64,000 bases of DNA from DASUTB01 sp036374835. GTDB taxonomy: Bacteria > Actinomycetota > Actinomycetes > Jiangellales > Jiangellaceae. Below are positions 17,666-25,323 of the stretch, piece by piece (position 1 is the stretch's first letter; each line of letters starts with the position of its first letter). Below the pieces are notes generated by a model. The model was not told the DNA's origin, made no database searches, and was given only the letters and a program-made list of their open reading frames with translations. Where the stretch lies: positions 10,317-74,316 of the forward strand of contig DASUTB010000035.1 in assembly GCA_036374835.1 (NCBI GenBank), written 5' to 3'. Position numbers and translations under genes: made by a program.

Positions 17666-19723
17666 TCATGAAAGGGGCAGCGCGTCGGCGGCGAACTGTT
17701 CGTGGTAGAGCCGCGCGTACAGGCCGCCGCGCTCGAGCAACTCGGCGTGGGTCCCCTGCTCGACCAGGCGGCCGTCCTGCAGGCCGAGGATCATATCCGC
17801 GTTCATGATCGTCGACAGGCGGTGTGCGATCGCAAGCGTCGTCCGTCCGGCCATCGCCCGCTCCAGCGCCTCCTGGACGAGCCGTTCGGTCGCCGTGTCA
17901 AGTGCGCTGGTCGCCTCGTCCAGAATGAGGATTCTCGGATCCTTCAGGAACACGCGTGCAAGGGCGAGCCGCTGCTTCTCGCCGCCCGAGAGCCGGTAAC
18001 CGCGCTCCCCCACCATCGTGTCGTAACGATGGTCGAATCCCATGATCCGGTCGTGGATGTTCGCGTCCCGACCCGCCTCGACGAGTTCCTCGTCGGATGC
18101 TTCCGGCCGCGCGTACCGCAGATTCTCCGCGATCGTGCCGTGAAACAGGTACGGCTCTTGGGTGACGACCCCGACAACGTCTCCCAGTGACGACATCGTG
18201 ACGTCTCGCACATCCTGACCGTCGATCAGCACGGCGCCATGGGTCACCTCGTGCAGCCGTGGGATGAGATAGGTCATCGTGGTCTTGCCCGAGCCGGACG
18301 GCCCGACAACGGCGGCGAGCCGGCCTGGTTCGATCCGCACCGAGACGCCGCGCAGCGCCCAACCACCATTGAACGGCTTGTTCGGGTCTACCTCGGGACG
18401 GCCGTCCCGATCCGTCGGCGCCGACACGATGCGCTCGCCCTGGCGCTCGTCGCTGGCGGCTTCGTCCGCCAGTACGGCGCTGTCCGATGCGGTGTTGCCG
18501 GGTTCGGCGTCGTCGCCGGTCCGCCACGGACCGCCCAGCCGGGCGCCGTCCTCCGTCACACCGAGGGAGACGTCACCCCCAGGGCGGCGGCGCGGCGTGC
18601 GGCCTCCGGCATCGGCGGCCAGCGTGCGGGGCTCCGGATAGCGGAACCAGACGTCGCGGAACTCCACCTCGCCTCGGACATCGTGGGTATCGAGCGCGAT
18701 CGCATCGGCGCGGTCCTGGATCGCCGGTTCCAGGTCGAGGTACTCGAACAGGCGGGCGAACAGAGCGAGCGAGGTCTGAACGTCGAGACTCACCCGCATG
18801 AGCTGCATCAGCGGCATCTGCAGCCTTGCCTGCAGGGTGGTGAACGCGACGATCGTTCCCGCGGTCAGCCCGCCGGCGCCGCCTGCGACGATGTAACCGG
18901 CGACGAGGTAGACGACCGCCGGGGTGACGGCGAAGAACGTGCTGACCATCGCCAGGTACGACTGGCCGGTCATGCGCTGCCTGAGTTGGAGCCGGGTCTG
19001 CCGCCGGTTCTCTTCCCGGTAGCGCTCGGCCTCGGACTCCGCGCGGTTGAACACCTTGGCCAGGAGGATGCCGGACACGCTCAGCGCTTCCTCGGTCATC
19101 GCCGTCATCTCCGACAGCGACTCCTGGGTCTTGCGGGCAAGCCGCTGGCGCCGCCGTCCCACTCTGATCTGCAACACGATGAACAGCGGCATGAGAATCA
19201 GCGTGATGATCGTCAGCTGCCACGAGAGGATCACCATCGCGATGAACGCGGCGGCGACCGTCACGACGTTGGACAGGATCGCGGTGGCCGTTGTCGTCAG
19301 CACGTTGCGAACGCCGGCGACGTCGTTCGCGAGCCGGGACTGGATCGCGCCGGTCTTGGTCGAGGTGAAGAAGGCCAGTTCCATTCGCTGCAAATGGTTG
19401 AACAGATCGACGCGAAGGTCGGCCATCGCCTCGTTGCCGACGCGTGTCGTCAGATAGGTCTGCCCGATGCCGATGAGCGCGGACACGATCGGGATCGCGA
19501 TGAGGCCGCCGACGAGCCACCGGAGCAGGTCGAGGTCCGGCTCACCACCACCGGCCGGGAAAAGCGCGTCGTCGAACACGCTCTGCACCAGGAACGGTGC
19601 CAGCGACGTCAGGCCGGCGCTGGTGACGACCGCAATGCCGACGGCCGCGAGCCACCACTTGTACGGCGCGAGCAGGCGCACGATCCGCGGGATGACCGGA
19701 TTACTGGTTTCGGCTGTCGTCAT
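17666..19723 (-). CDS. ABC exporter, fused permease and ATPase, with an insertion in the ATPase domain
   Basis: A 685-residue half-transporter of the lipid/multidrug exporter type. The N-terminal six-helix permease begins around RIVRLLAPYKWWLAAVGIA. The ATPase has an A-loop in FRYPEP, Walker A GPSGSGKTT, signature LSGGEKQRLALARV, Walker B ILILDEATSALD and an H-loop (AIAHRLS). The ATG 19723 start (MTTAETSNPV) is favoured. Unusually, about 85 mostly polar, acidic residues lie between the A-loop strand and the strand before Walker A (roughly 18365-18640). Being one polypeptide it must work as a homodimer, or with a partner encoded elsewhere. Confidence 0.9.
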   Translation of the reverse strand: MTTAETSNPVIPRIVRLLAPYKWWLAAVGIAVVTSAGLTSLAPFLVQSVFDDALFPAGGGEPDLDLLRWLVGGLIAIPIVSALIGIGQTYLTTRVGNEAMADLRVDLFNHLQRMELAFFTSTKTGAIQSRLANDVAGVRNVLTTTATAILSNVVTVAAAFIAMVILSWQLTIITLILMPLFIVLQIRVGRRRQRLARKTQESLSEMTAMTEEALSVSGILLAKVFNRAESEAERYREENRRQTRLQLRQRMTGQSYLAMVSTFFAVTPAVVYLVAGYIVAGGAGGLTAGTIVAFTTLQARLQMPLMQLMRVSLDVQTSLALFARLFEYLDLEPAIQDRADAIALDTHDVRGEVEFRDVWFRYPEPRTLAADAGGRTPRRRPGGDVSLGVTEDGARLGGPWRTGDDAEPGNTASDSAVLADEAASDERQGERIVSAPTDRDGRPEVDPNKPFNGGWALRGVSVRIEPGRLAAVVGPSGSGKTTMTYLIPRLHEVTHGAVLIDGQDVRDVTMSSLGDVVGVVTQEPYLFHGTIAENLRYARPEASDEELVEAGRDANIHDRIMGFDHRYDTMVGERGYRLSGGEKQRLALARVFLKDPRILILDEATSALDTATERLVQEALERAMAGRTTLAIAHRLSTIMNADMILGLQDGRLVEQGTHAELLERGGLYARLYHEQFAADALPLS

Positions 19724-19786
19724 ACCTTGATACTGCCGCGACCGCCAAGGACCCGGCATCGAATCATAAAACGATCGCGCACAGCA

Positions 19787-19837
19787 GAATGATCACATAA
19801 ACGACCCCGCGCACCGCTTAACGACCCGTCAACGGGT
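19787..19837 (+). repeat. Copy of the GAATGAYCACGTAA intergenic repeat, long form
   Basis: 51 bp that match the ligase-side copy at 46234 except at three positions (about 48/51). It starts GAATGATCACAT and contains the ACCCGTCAACGGGT inner palindrome. It lies between the start of the ABC exporter gene and the stop of the DUF1707 gene. A shorter, degenerate look-alike (GAATCATAAAACGATCGCGC) sits just upstream at 19761. Confidence 0.8.
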
Positions 19838-19873
19838 AGGCATGCGGTACAAGCGGCACATCCGGAGTCGATC

Positions 19874-20491
19874 TCACGGTTTGCGCTGTACGGCGACGCC
19901 GCCGAAGATCGCCTTGCCGGTCACGCGGACGACCGGCGACCCGGCCGGAGGCTGTTCGTTCTCAGCATTGCCGGCGAAGCCGCCGAAGATGCCCACGCCG
20001 TCGATGACGACGGCGATATCGGGCGGGACGACGACCTGCACACCACCGAAGACCGCCTTGGTCTCGATGACGACCTCGGGTTCCTCCAGTGTCGCCTTGC
20101 GAAGATCCAGATCCGCTCCGCCGAAGACGACCTTGACGCGGTACCGCTTCGGGACGACCCACTGCCCGCGCCGTTGAATGCCGCCGAAGATCGCCTTTGA
20201 CGACCGCGAACCGGGCGTACCACCGACGCGCTTACCACTTTCATCGCGCCCGGGTCGCCGCACCGGTGCCGCATCGGTGAGGCGCTCGAGCTCCGCGACA
20301 TCGGGCAGATCGCCGACCACCGGTTCGATCTCGCCGTACGTCTTGGCCCGGTAGAGCTGGTCGAGGCGCTCGTCGAGCTCGTCCAGGGTGAGCCGCCCGT
20401 CGGCCGCTGCGGACCGCAATACTTCGGCGACTCGGTCTCGGTCCTGGTCCGACGCCCGCAGCGCCCGTCTGTCTCGCTCCCCTGTCGTCAC
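19874..20491 (-). CDS. DUF1707 / LiaF-like C-terminal domain protein
   Basis: A 205-residue protein with an N-terminal DUF1707 (SHOCT-like) module (LRASDQDRDRVAEVLRSA, then GRLTLDELDERLDQLY). Its C-terminal region has LiaF-type repeats built on an (I/V)FGG pattern (AIFGGIQ, VVFGGADL, AVFGGVQV, GIFGGFAG, AIFGGVAV) that should form a beta-helix-like stack. No transmembrane segment lies between the two, unlike many LiaF homologs. GTG 20491 is chosen because DUF1707 begins there. In Firmicutes the LiaF domain takes part in cell-envelope stress sensing; the actinobacterial role is unknown. Confidence 0.8.
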   Translation of the reverse strand: MTTGERDRRALRASDQDRDRVAEVLRSAAADGRLTLDELDERLDQLYRAKTYGEIEPVVGDLPDVAELERLTDAAPVRRPGRDESGKRVGGTPGSRSSKAIFGGIQRRGQWVVPKRYRVKVVFGGADLDLRKATLEEPEVVIETKAVFGGVQVVVPPDIAVVIDGVGIFGGFAGNAENEQPPAGSPVVRVTGKAIFGGVAVQRKP

Positions 20492-20563
20492 GCTGCCCAC
20501 CTTAGGCCCGGCGCCTCCGCGCACCAAGAGCGTACGCCCCGGACCAGCGTGCCGACGCGGCGC

Positions 20564-21010
20564 TCACGTCTCGTCTTCCCGGTCCAGGTTGGCCATCAGC
20601 TTGTCCACCGTGGCACGCAGCTGATCGATCTCGGCTTCGGGTATTCCGGACCGGAAACACTGGTCGAACGCCAGTGCGGCCTCCCGGAGCCGCAGGAATG
20701 CGTCCTCGCCGCTGCGGGTTAGCTCGATGAGGTGAACACGCCGATTGTCCGGGTCGCGCCTACGCACGATGAGCCCGCTGGCCTCCATGCCGGCAAGATG
20801 ATGCGTCAGCGTGGCCTCCTGTATTCCGACCGCGCTCGCGATCTCGCGCTGGTTCGCCTTGGGTCGCTGCTTGAGCGCGAGCAGGATCTGCCACTTCGAC
20901 CGCGATCCGCCGGCGCGGGCCAACGCCGCGTCGAAGCTCCGGCTCACCTTGTTGCCCACGTCCAAGAGCACTCGCCCGAGCGGGGCTTCGCGATGTGGGT
21001 CCGGGTCCAT
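20564..21010 (-). CDS. MarR-family transcriptional regulator
   Basis: A 148-residue winged-helix regulator: the HTH is KANQREIASAVGIQEATLTH (about residues 51-70), followed by the wing VRRRDPDNRRVHLIELT, a MarR signature. Dimerisation helices flank it. It diverges from the flavoenzyme gene (171-bp gap) with an AT-rich imperfect palindrome between them, the usual arrangement for a MarR repressor controlling itself and its neighbour. The ligand is unknown. Confidence 0.88.
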   Translation of the reverse strand: MDPDPHREAPLGRVLLDVGNKVSRSFDAALARAGGSRSKWQILLALKQRPKANQREIASAVGIQEATLTHHLAGMEASGLIVRRRDPDNRRVHLIELTRSGEDAFLRLREAALAFDQCFRSGIPEAEIDQLRATVDKLMANLDREDET

Positions 21011-21043
21011 GGCGGCACCTTAGCCGATACCGGCCTGAACTCT

Positions 21044-21065
21044 AAGTATTTGATTGCTAATGCTT
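21044..21065. promoter_or_regulatory. Candidate MarR operator
   Basis: An imperfect inverted repeat, AAGTATTTGAT / TGCTAATGCTT, with 7 of 11 positions paired and no spacer. It lies in an AT-rich patch 34 bp upstream of the marR start, in the divergent region shared with the flavoenzyme gene. MarR proteins typically bind 16-22 bp palindromes of this kind. Confidence 0.4.
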
Positions 21066-21181
21066 CGACGTCTATGGTTTATATTGCGTCGCGGTGTCGA
21101 ATTCATCGCACGCGGTTCGACGTAGGTGTGAGGGCGAAACGCGTCCGAATACCCAGCAAACCTGGCTAGGGAGGAACCCCA

Positions 21182-22561
21182 GTGGCTACAGACCCCATGG
21201 CGACCGCTATCGAGCGGTTGCGGAACGAGTTCGGCGGGGCGCTCGTCGAGCCTGACCATCAGGATTACGACACCGCCCGTGCGGTGGTCTACGGCATGTT
21301 CGACCCGCACCCGGCGGCGATTCTGCGGCCCACCAGCGCTGCACAGGTCGCCGTCGCGGTGACGGTGGCGAACGAGCTCGGCGTCCCGCTCGCGGTGCGA
21401 AGCGGTGGGCACAGCACGGCCGGGCTCAGCGGCGGCGACGGCGCCATCGTGCTGGATCTTCGCGAGATGAAGGCGCTCGAGATCGACACGGGGAACCGGA
21501 CGGCATGGGCGCAGACTGGCCTGACCGCCGGCGAGTACACCGCGGCGGTGGGTGAGCACGGCCTTGCCACCGGCTTCGGCGACACCGGCTCGGTCGGCAT
21601 CGGCGGGCTCGTGACCGGCGGCGGCGTGGGGTTCCTGAGCCGCAAGTTCGGACTCACCATCGACGATGTCGTGGCCGCCGAGGTGGTCACGGCCAGCGGG
21701 CAGGTCCTCGAGGTGGACGGCCGGGTGCATCCGGACCTGTACTGGGCCATCCGGGGCGGCGGTGGCAACTTCGGCGTCCTCACCCGGCTGAAGTTCCGGC
21801 TGCACGACGTGCCGTCGGTCGTCGGCGGCATGCTCATCCTGCCGGCGACGCCCGACGTGATCGAGGGCGCAGTGGCGGCCGCGAACGCCGCCCCGGAGGA
21901 GCTGTCGGCGATCATCAACGTCATGACGGCACCACCGATGCCGTTCATACCGGAGCACGTCCACGGACAGCTGGTCGCGATGCTGCTGATCTGCCACGCG
22001 GGCCGTGCGGACGAGGGCGAACGAGCCGTCGCGCCGTTCCGTGCCTTGGCCGAGCCACTGGCGGATCAACTAGCGCCGATCACCTATCCGGAGATGTTCC
22101 CTCCCGAACCCGAGGGCTATCGGCCGATCGCGGTCGCCCGAAACCTGTTCATGGACGCGGTCGATGCGGACAGCGCGAAGCTGATCGTCGACCGGCTCGA
22201 GTCGGCCACCGCGATGATGCGGGTGGTGCAGATCCGGGTGCTCGGCGGGGCCGTATCCCGCGTGCCCGCGGACGCGACCGCCTACGCGCACCGCGGGCAG
22301 CCGATCATGGCCAACGTCGCCGCGATGTACCAGGACCTGAATGAGACTGCCACTCACGAAGCCTGGACCGACAAGGTGGCGGCCGAACTCCGCAACGGCC
22401 CCGCCGCCTACGTGAATTTCGTCGGTGACGAGGGCCCGGACCGGGTCCGCGACGCCTACCCCGGCCCGACGTGGGATCGCCTCCGCGAGATCAAGCGCCG
22501 GTACGACCCGGCCAACGTGTTCCGGTCGAACCAGAATATTCCGCCCGCGGAGCACAGCTAG
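21182..22561 (+). CDS. FAD-binding oxidoreductase, berberine-bridge-enzyme type
   Basis: A 459-residue flavoprotein of the PCMH/BBE family. The N-terminal FAD domain has RSGGHSTAGLSGGDGAIVLD, whose His is the usual covalent FAD attachment point, then GIGGLVTGGGVGFLSRKFGL. The C-terminal BBE segment (YVNFVGDEG, then RYDPANVFRSNQNI) closes the fold. The Cys that makes a second covalent FAD bond in bicovalent members is a Ser here (GDTGSVGIGG), so a single covalent link is expected. The GTG start has AGGGAGG (21168-21174) 7 bp upstream. Substrates in the family range from sugars to alkaloids. Probably under control of the divergent MarR protein. Confidence 0.88.
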   Translation: MATDPMATAIERLRNEFGGALVEPDHQDYDTARAVVYGMFDPHPAAILRPTSAAQVAVAVTVANELGVPLAVRSGGHSTAGLSGGDGAIVLDLREMKALEIDTGNRTAWAQTGLTAGEYTAAVGEHGLATGFGDTGSVGIGGLVTGGGVGFLSRKFGLTIDDVVAAEVVTASGQVLEVDGRVHPDLYWAIRGGGGNFGVLTRLKFRLHDVPSVVGGMLILPATPDVIEGAVAAANAAPEELSAIINVMTAPPMPFIPEHVHGQLVAMLLICHAGRADEGERAVAPFRALAEPLADQLAPITYPEMFPPEPEGYRPIAVARNLFMDAVDADSAKLIVDRLESATAMMRVVQIRVLGGAVSRVPADATAYAHRGQPIMANVAAMYQDLNETATHEAWTDKVAAELRNGPAAYVNFVGDEGPDRVRDAYPGPTWDRLREIKRRYDPANVFRSNQNIPPAEHS

Positions 22562-22573
22562 CGACCTTTGTAA

Positions 22574-22633
22574 CGGTTAGCGACCCGTCGATGGGTCGCT
22601 AACCGGCACAGAGGGTCGTTAACGTGGTCATTC
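22574..22633. terminator. Bidirectional hairpin, variant of the intergenic repeat family
   Basis: Perfect 13-bp arms at 22574-22586 and 22593-22605 (CGGTTAGCGACCC / GGGTCGCTAACCG) with a 6-nt loop, followed by the minus-strand repeat end GAATGACCACGTTAACG at 22617-22633. It fills the 80-bp gap between the convergent flavoenzyme and serpin genes, so it can end both transcripts. The order of parts matches the copies at 19787 and 46234. Confidence 0.75.
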
Positions 22634-22641
22634 TCAGGGTG

Positions 22642-23700
22642 TCACGGTTCCTCGACGCGGGCGAGGAAGAAGATGGCGCCGGACCGGTGCCGGACCAGCA
22701 CGTGGAACGGACGGTCGACGTGGAATCTGATGGGCACCGCGGTGTCCAATGACGTCAGCTTCATCATGACGGCGGTGGCCGCCGCTCCCTCGAAGCCCTG
22801 CTCGTCCACGTCGAGCACGGCCTTGTGCAGTACCTGGTCGATCGCGAACGGCTCGTCGCTGATTCCGGAGAAGTCGGCGCCGTCGACGAAGGCGGTCACG
22901 ACTCCGAGCTGAGCCAGCGCATCGTTCAGCGGGCAGTCGGTTTCGATGCGAAAGCGCGGCAGGGCCATGTCGACCTTGCGGGACGCCGCGGCGTCGTGCA
23001 GGGCCGCCACAGCCTCGGCGGTCAGTACCGCCGCGTCGGAGTCGGGCAACAGCACGTCCGCGCTGAGTCCTCCCTCCGCCGGCAGGCTCACCATCCGCCA
23101 TCCGGCCGCGGCGGCGTAGCGAAAGCGCTCCTCGAGCCGCATCTGTGGGACGTCACGCGTCCCGCTCGGTGCGTGGAAGGGGCGGGGACGGGTCGCGCCC
23201 TCGCCGAACGGGTTGCTCCACGCCGCCTTGAGATACAGCGCGTTGACGATCGCCGCCGCGGTCAATGCGTGCACCGCACCCGCCGGCACCAGTTCGGAGA
23301 TCAGCCCGCGCGTCACGTCCTCGACCTCACTGTTGATCTTCCGGCGGGAGCCCTCCGGATCGTGTTCGAAGTCCGCGACACGCAGCCCGCCACCGGGCCA
23401 CGACAGCACCTTCTGCTGGTACGCCTCGTGGAAGGTCAACCCTTGGCGCATCCACAGCGAATTGGCGACGGCGATCTCCGCATCCGCGAGCGTCGATGCC
23501 TCGGCGAGCAGTGCGGCCGTCCCCTCGAGCTCTCCGCCCGGAGCCAGGACCGCCGCCAGCTCGTCGTACGTCCGGCCACGTGCACCCGCCGCCGCGATGC
23601 CGAGCGCGGATACCACCGAATAAGGCGACCACACGACGTTTCCGTCGGCGGGCAGCTCGTGATGGAGATTGAGCGCGTACTCCAGGTGCGACCGGTCCAT
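22642..23700 (-). CDS. Serpin family protein
   Basis: A 352-residue serpin, normal length for a bacterial member. Visible motifs are SPYSVVSALGIAAAGARGRT, NSLWMRQG, IVNALYLKAAW, the breach/shutter region DVLLPDSD and the C-terminal DRPFHVLVRHRSGAIFFLAR. The reactive-centre hinge reads DEQGFEGAAATAV. Counting 17 residues from the hinge Glu as in alpha-1-antitrypsin places P1-P1' at Thr-Ser. No signal peptide is seen, so the protein is probably cytoplasmic. Inhibitory serpins trap serine or cysteine proteases; the target is unknown. P14 is Phe instead of the common Thr/Ser. ATG 23700 is used; the frame open upstream overlaps the divergent tldD gene and is not coding. Confidence 0.9.
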   Translation of the reverse strand: MDRSHLEYALNLHHELPADGNVVWSPYSVVSALGIAAAGARGRTYDELAAVLAPGGELEGTAALLAEASTLADAEIAVANSLWMRQGLTFHEAYQQKVLSWPGGGLRVADFEHDPEGSRRKINSEVEDVTRGLISELVPAGAVHALTAAAIVNALYLKAAWSNPFGEGATRPRPFHAPSGTRDVPQMRLEERFRYAAAAGWRMVSLPAEGGLSADVLLPDSDAAVLTAEAVAALHDAAASRKVDMALPRFRIETDCPLNDALAQLGVVTAFVDGADFSGISDEPFAIDQVLHKAVLDVDEQGFEGAAATAVMMKLTSLDTAVPIRFHVDRPFHVLVRHRSGAIFFLARVEEP

Positions 23701-23796
23701 GTCGTAGAAGCATATGAGTGAATCGGTAGCTGATCGACGTCCCGCCCGGTACCTGCCTGGATTGGACGGTCGGTGCCGCGAGATAGGCTCGCCTGC

Positions 23797-25323
23797 GTGC
23801 CCCATGAGATTGACCAAGCATTCCTTGCGCTGCCGATGCGCAGGCTCGCCGACGCCGCACTTCAGCGCGCCCGCGACCTCGGCGTCGAGCACGCCGACTT
23901 CCGGCTCGAGCGCATCCGCTCTCAAGACCTCACGCTTCGTGATGGCCGGCTCGAGGGCAGCCGGGACGGTGAGGACGTGGGCTTCTCGGTCCGCGTGCTG
24001 CACCACGGCACGTGGGGTTTCGCCTCGGCGGTCGACCTGACGCCGGAGCACGCGGCTCGGGCGACCGAAAAAGCCGTCGAACTCGCGGTGACCGCCCGCC
24101 CACTGTGCCCGACGCCGGTAGAGCTCGCCGACGAGCCGGTATACGACGACGTCACGTGGATCTCGGACTACGAGATAAACCCGTTCAGCGTGCCCGACGC
24201 CGACAAGGTGGCGTTGATGGCCGAGTACTCCAGGCGAGTGCTCGGCCAGGACGGTGTCGACCACGTCACCGCTTCGCTGGAGCAGGTGCTGGAGTGCAAG
24301 TTCTTCGCGAACCTCGCCGGAACGGTCACGACGCAGCAGCGGGTCCGGATTCATCCGGTCTTCGACGCCGTCCGGGTGGACGCCGACAACGGCAGATTCG
24401 AGACGATGCGCACGCTCGCCGAACCGGCCGGTCGCGGCTGGGAGTACGCCACCGGGCAGGACGGCCACGTCGATTGGCCGGCCGTGCTCGACGAGCTCGG
24501 CCCGCTGCTTGCCGAACGCATGGCCGCACCGGGCATCGACGCCGGCCGCTACGACCTGGTGATCGACCCGACGAACCTGTGGCTGACGATTCACGAATCC
24601 ATCGGGCACGCCACCGAACTCGACCGCGCCCTCGGCTACGAGGCGAACTACGCCGGCACGTCGTTTGCCACCATCGACAATCTCGGGAAGCTGAAGTACG
24701 GAACGCCGGTCATGAACGTCACCGGCGATCGGACCACACCGTACGGCCTGTCCACGATCGGGTACGACGACGAGGGCGTCCGGACGCAGCAGTGGGACAT
24801 CGTCACCGAAGGCGTTCTCGTCGGTTACCAGCTCGACCGCGCCATGGCCCACGCCAACCAGGACCTGCTCGGCACCGGACGGTCCAACGGCTGCGCGTTC
24901 GCCGATTCCCCCGGCCACATCCCGGTGCAGCGGATGGCGAACGTCTCACTCCGGCCGTCCGGCAACGGCACGTCGACCGCCGACCTGATCGGCCAGGTCG
25001 AGGACGGCTTGTACATCGTCGGCGACAAGTCGTGGTCGATCGACATGCAGCGCTACAACTTCCAGTTCACCGGCCAGCGCGCGTACCGCATCAACAACGG
25101 CGAGCTCGACGGACAGGTGCGCGACTTCGCGTACCAGGCGACCACCACCGACTTCTGGGGCTCGATGGAAGCCGTCGGCGGGCCGCAGACCTACGTGCTC
25201 GGCGGTGCGTTCAACTGCGGCAAGGCGCAGCCCGGCCAGCTCGCGCCGGTGTCACACGGCTGCCCGTCCGCGCTGTTCCGAAACATCAACGTGCTCAACA
25301 CCGCCAAGGAGGGCGCGGCATGA
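23797..25323 (+). CDS. tldD: TldD-type metalloprotease subunit
   Basis: A 508-residue TldD/PmbA family protein. The zinc-binding helix HESIGHATELDRALG (HExxxH) and the conserved GYEANYAGTSF segment identify the catalytic TldD-type subunit. Known TldD/TldE heterodimers degrade unfolded peptides and mature some ribosomally made peptides (for example microcin B17). The start is uncertain: GTG 23797 is used, and GTG 23773 is the other option. It is followed by tldE with an ATGA overlap, so the two subunits are translationally coupled. No precursor peptide gene was seen nearby, so a housekeeping proteolytic role is more likely. Confidence 0.9.
   Translation: MPHEIDQAFLALPMRRLADAALQRARDLGVEHADFRLERIRSQDLTLRDGRLEGSRDGEDVGFSVRVLHHGTWGFASAVDLTPEHAARATEKAVELAVTARPLCPTPVELADEPVYDDVTWISDYEINPFSVPDADKVALMAEYSRRVLGQDGVDHVTASLEQVLECKFFANLAGTVTTQQRVRIHPVFDAVRVDADNGRFETMRTLAEPAGRGWEYATGQDGHVDWPAVLDELGPLLAERMAAPGIDAGRYDLVIDPTNLWLTIHESIGHATELDRALGYEANYAGTSFATIDNLGKLKYGTPVMNVTGDRTTPYGLSTIGYDDEGVRTQQWDIVTEGVLVGYQLDRAMAHANQDLLGTGRSNGCAFADSPGHIPVQRMANVSLRPSGNGTSTADLIGQVEDGLYIVGDKSWSIDMQRYNFQFTGQRAYRINNGELDGQVRDFAYQATTTDFWGSMEAVGGPQTYVLGGAFNCGKAQPGQLAPVSHGCPSALFRNINVLNTAKEGAA

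Noticed and set aside
18239..19792. 517-residue plus-strand ORF opposite the ABC exporter
   Set aside because: Arg/Gly/His-rich antisense frame of a clear ABC transporter gene.
23701..24918. Upstream extension of the serpin frame
   Set aside because: It runs antisense through tldD and has no serpin similarity before ATG 23700.
24012..25319. Upstream extension of the tldE frame
   Set aside because: Arg/Pro-rich alternative frame of tldD; the real start is the ATGA overlap at 25320.
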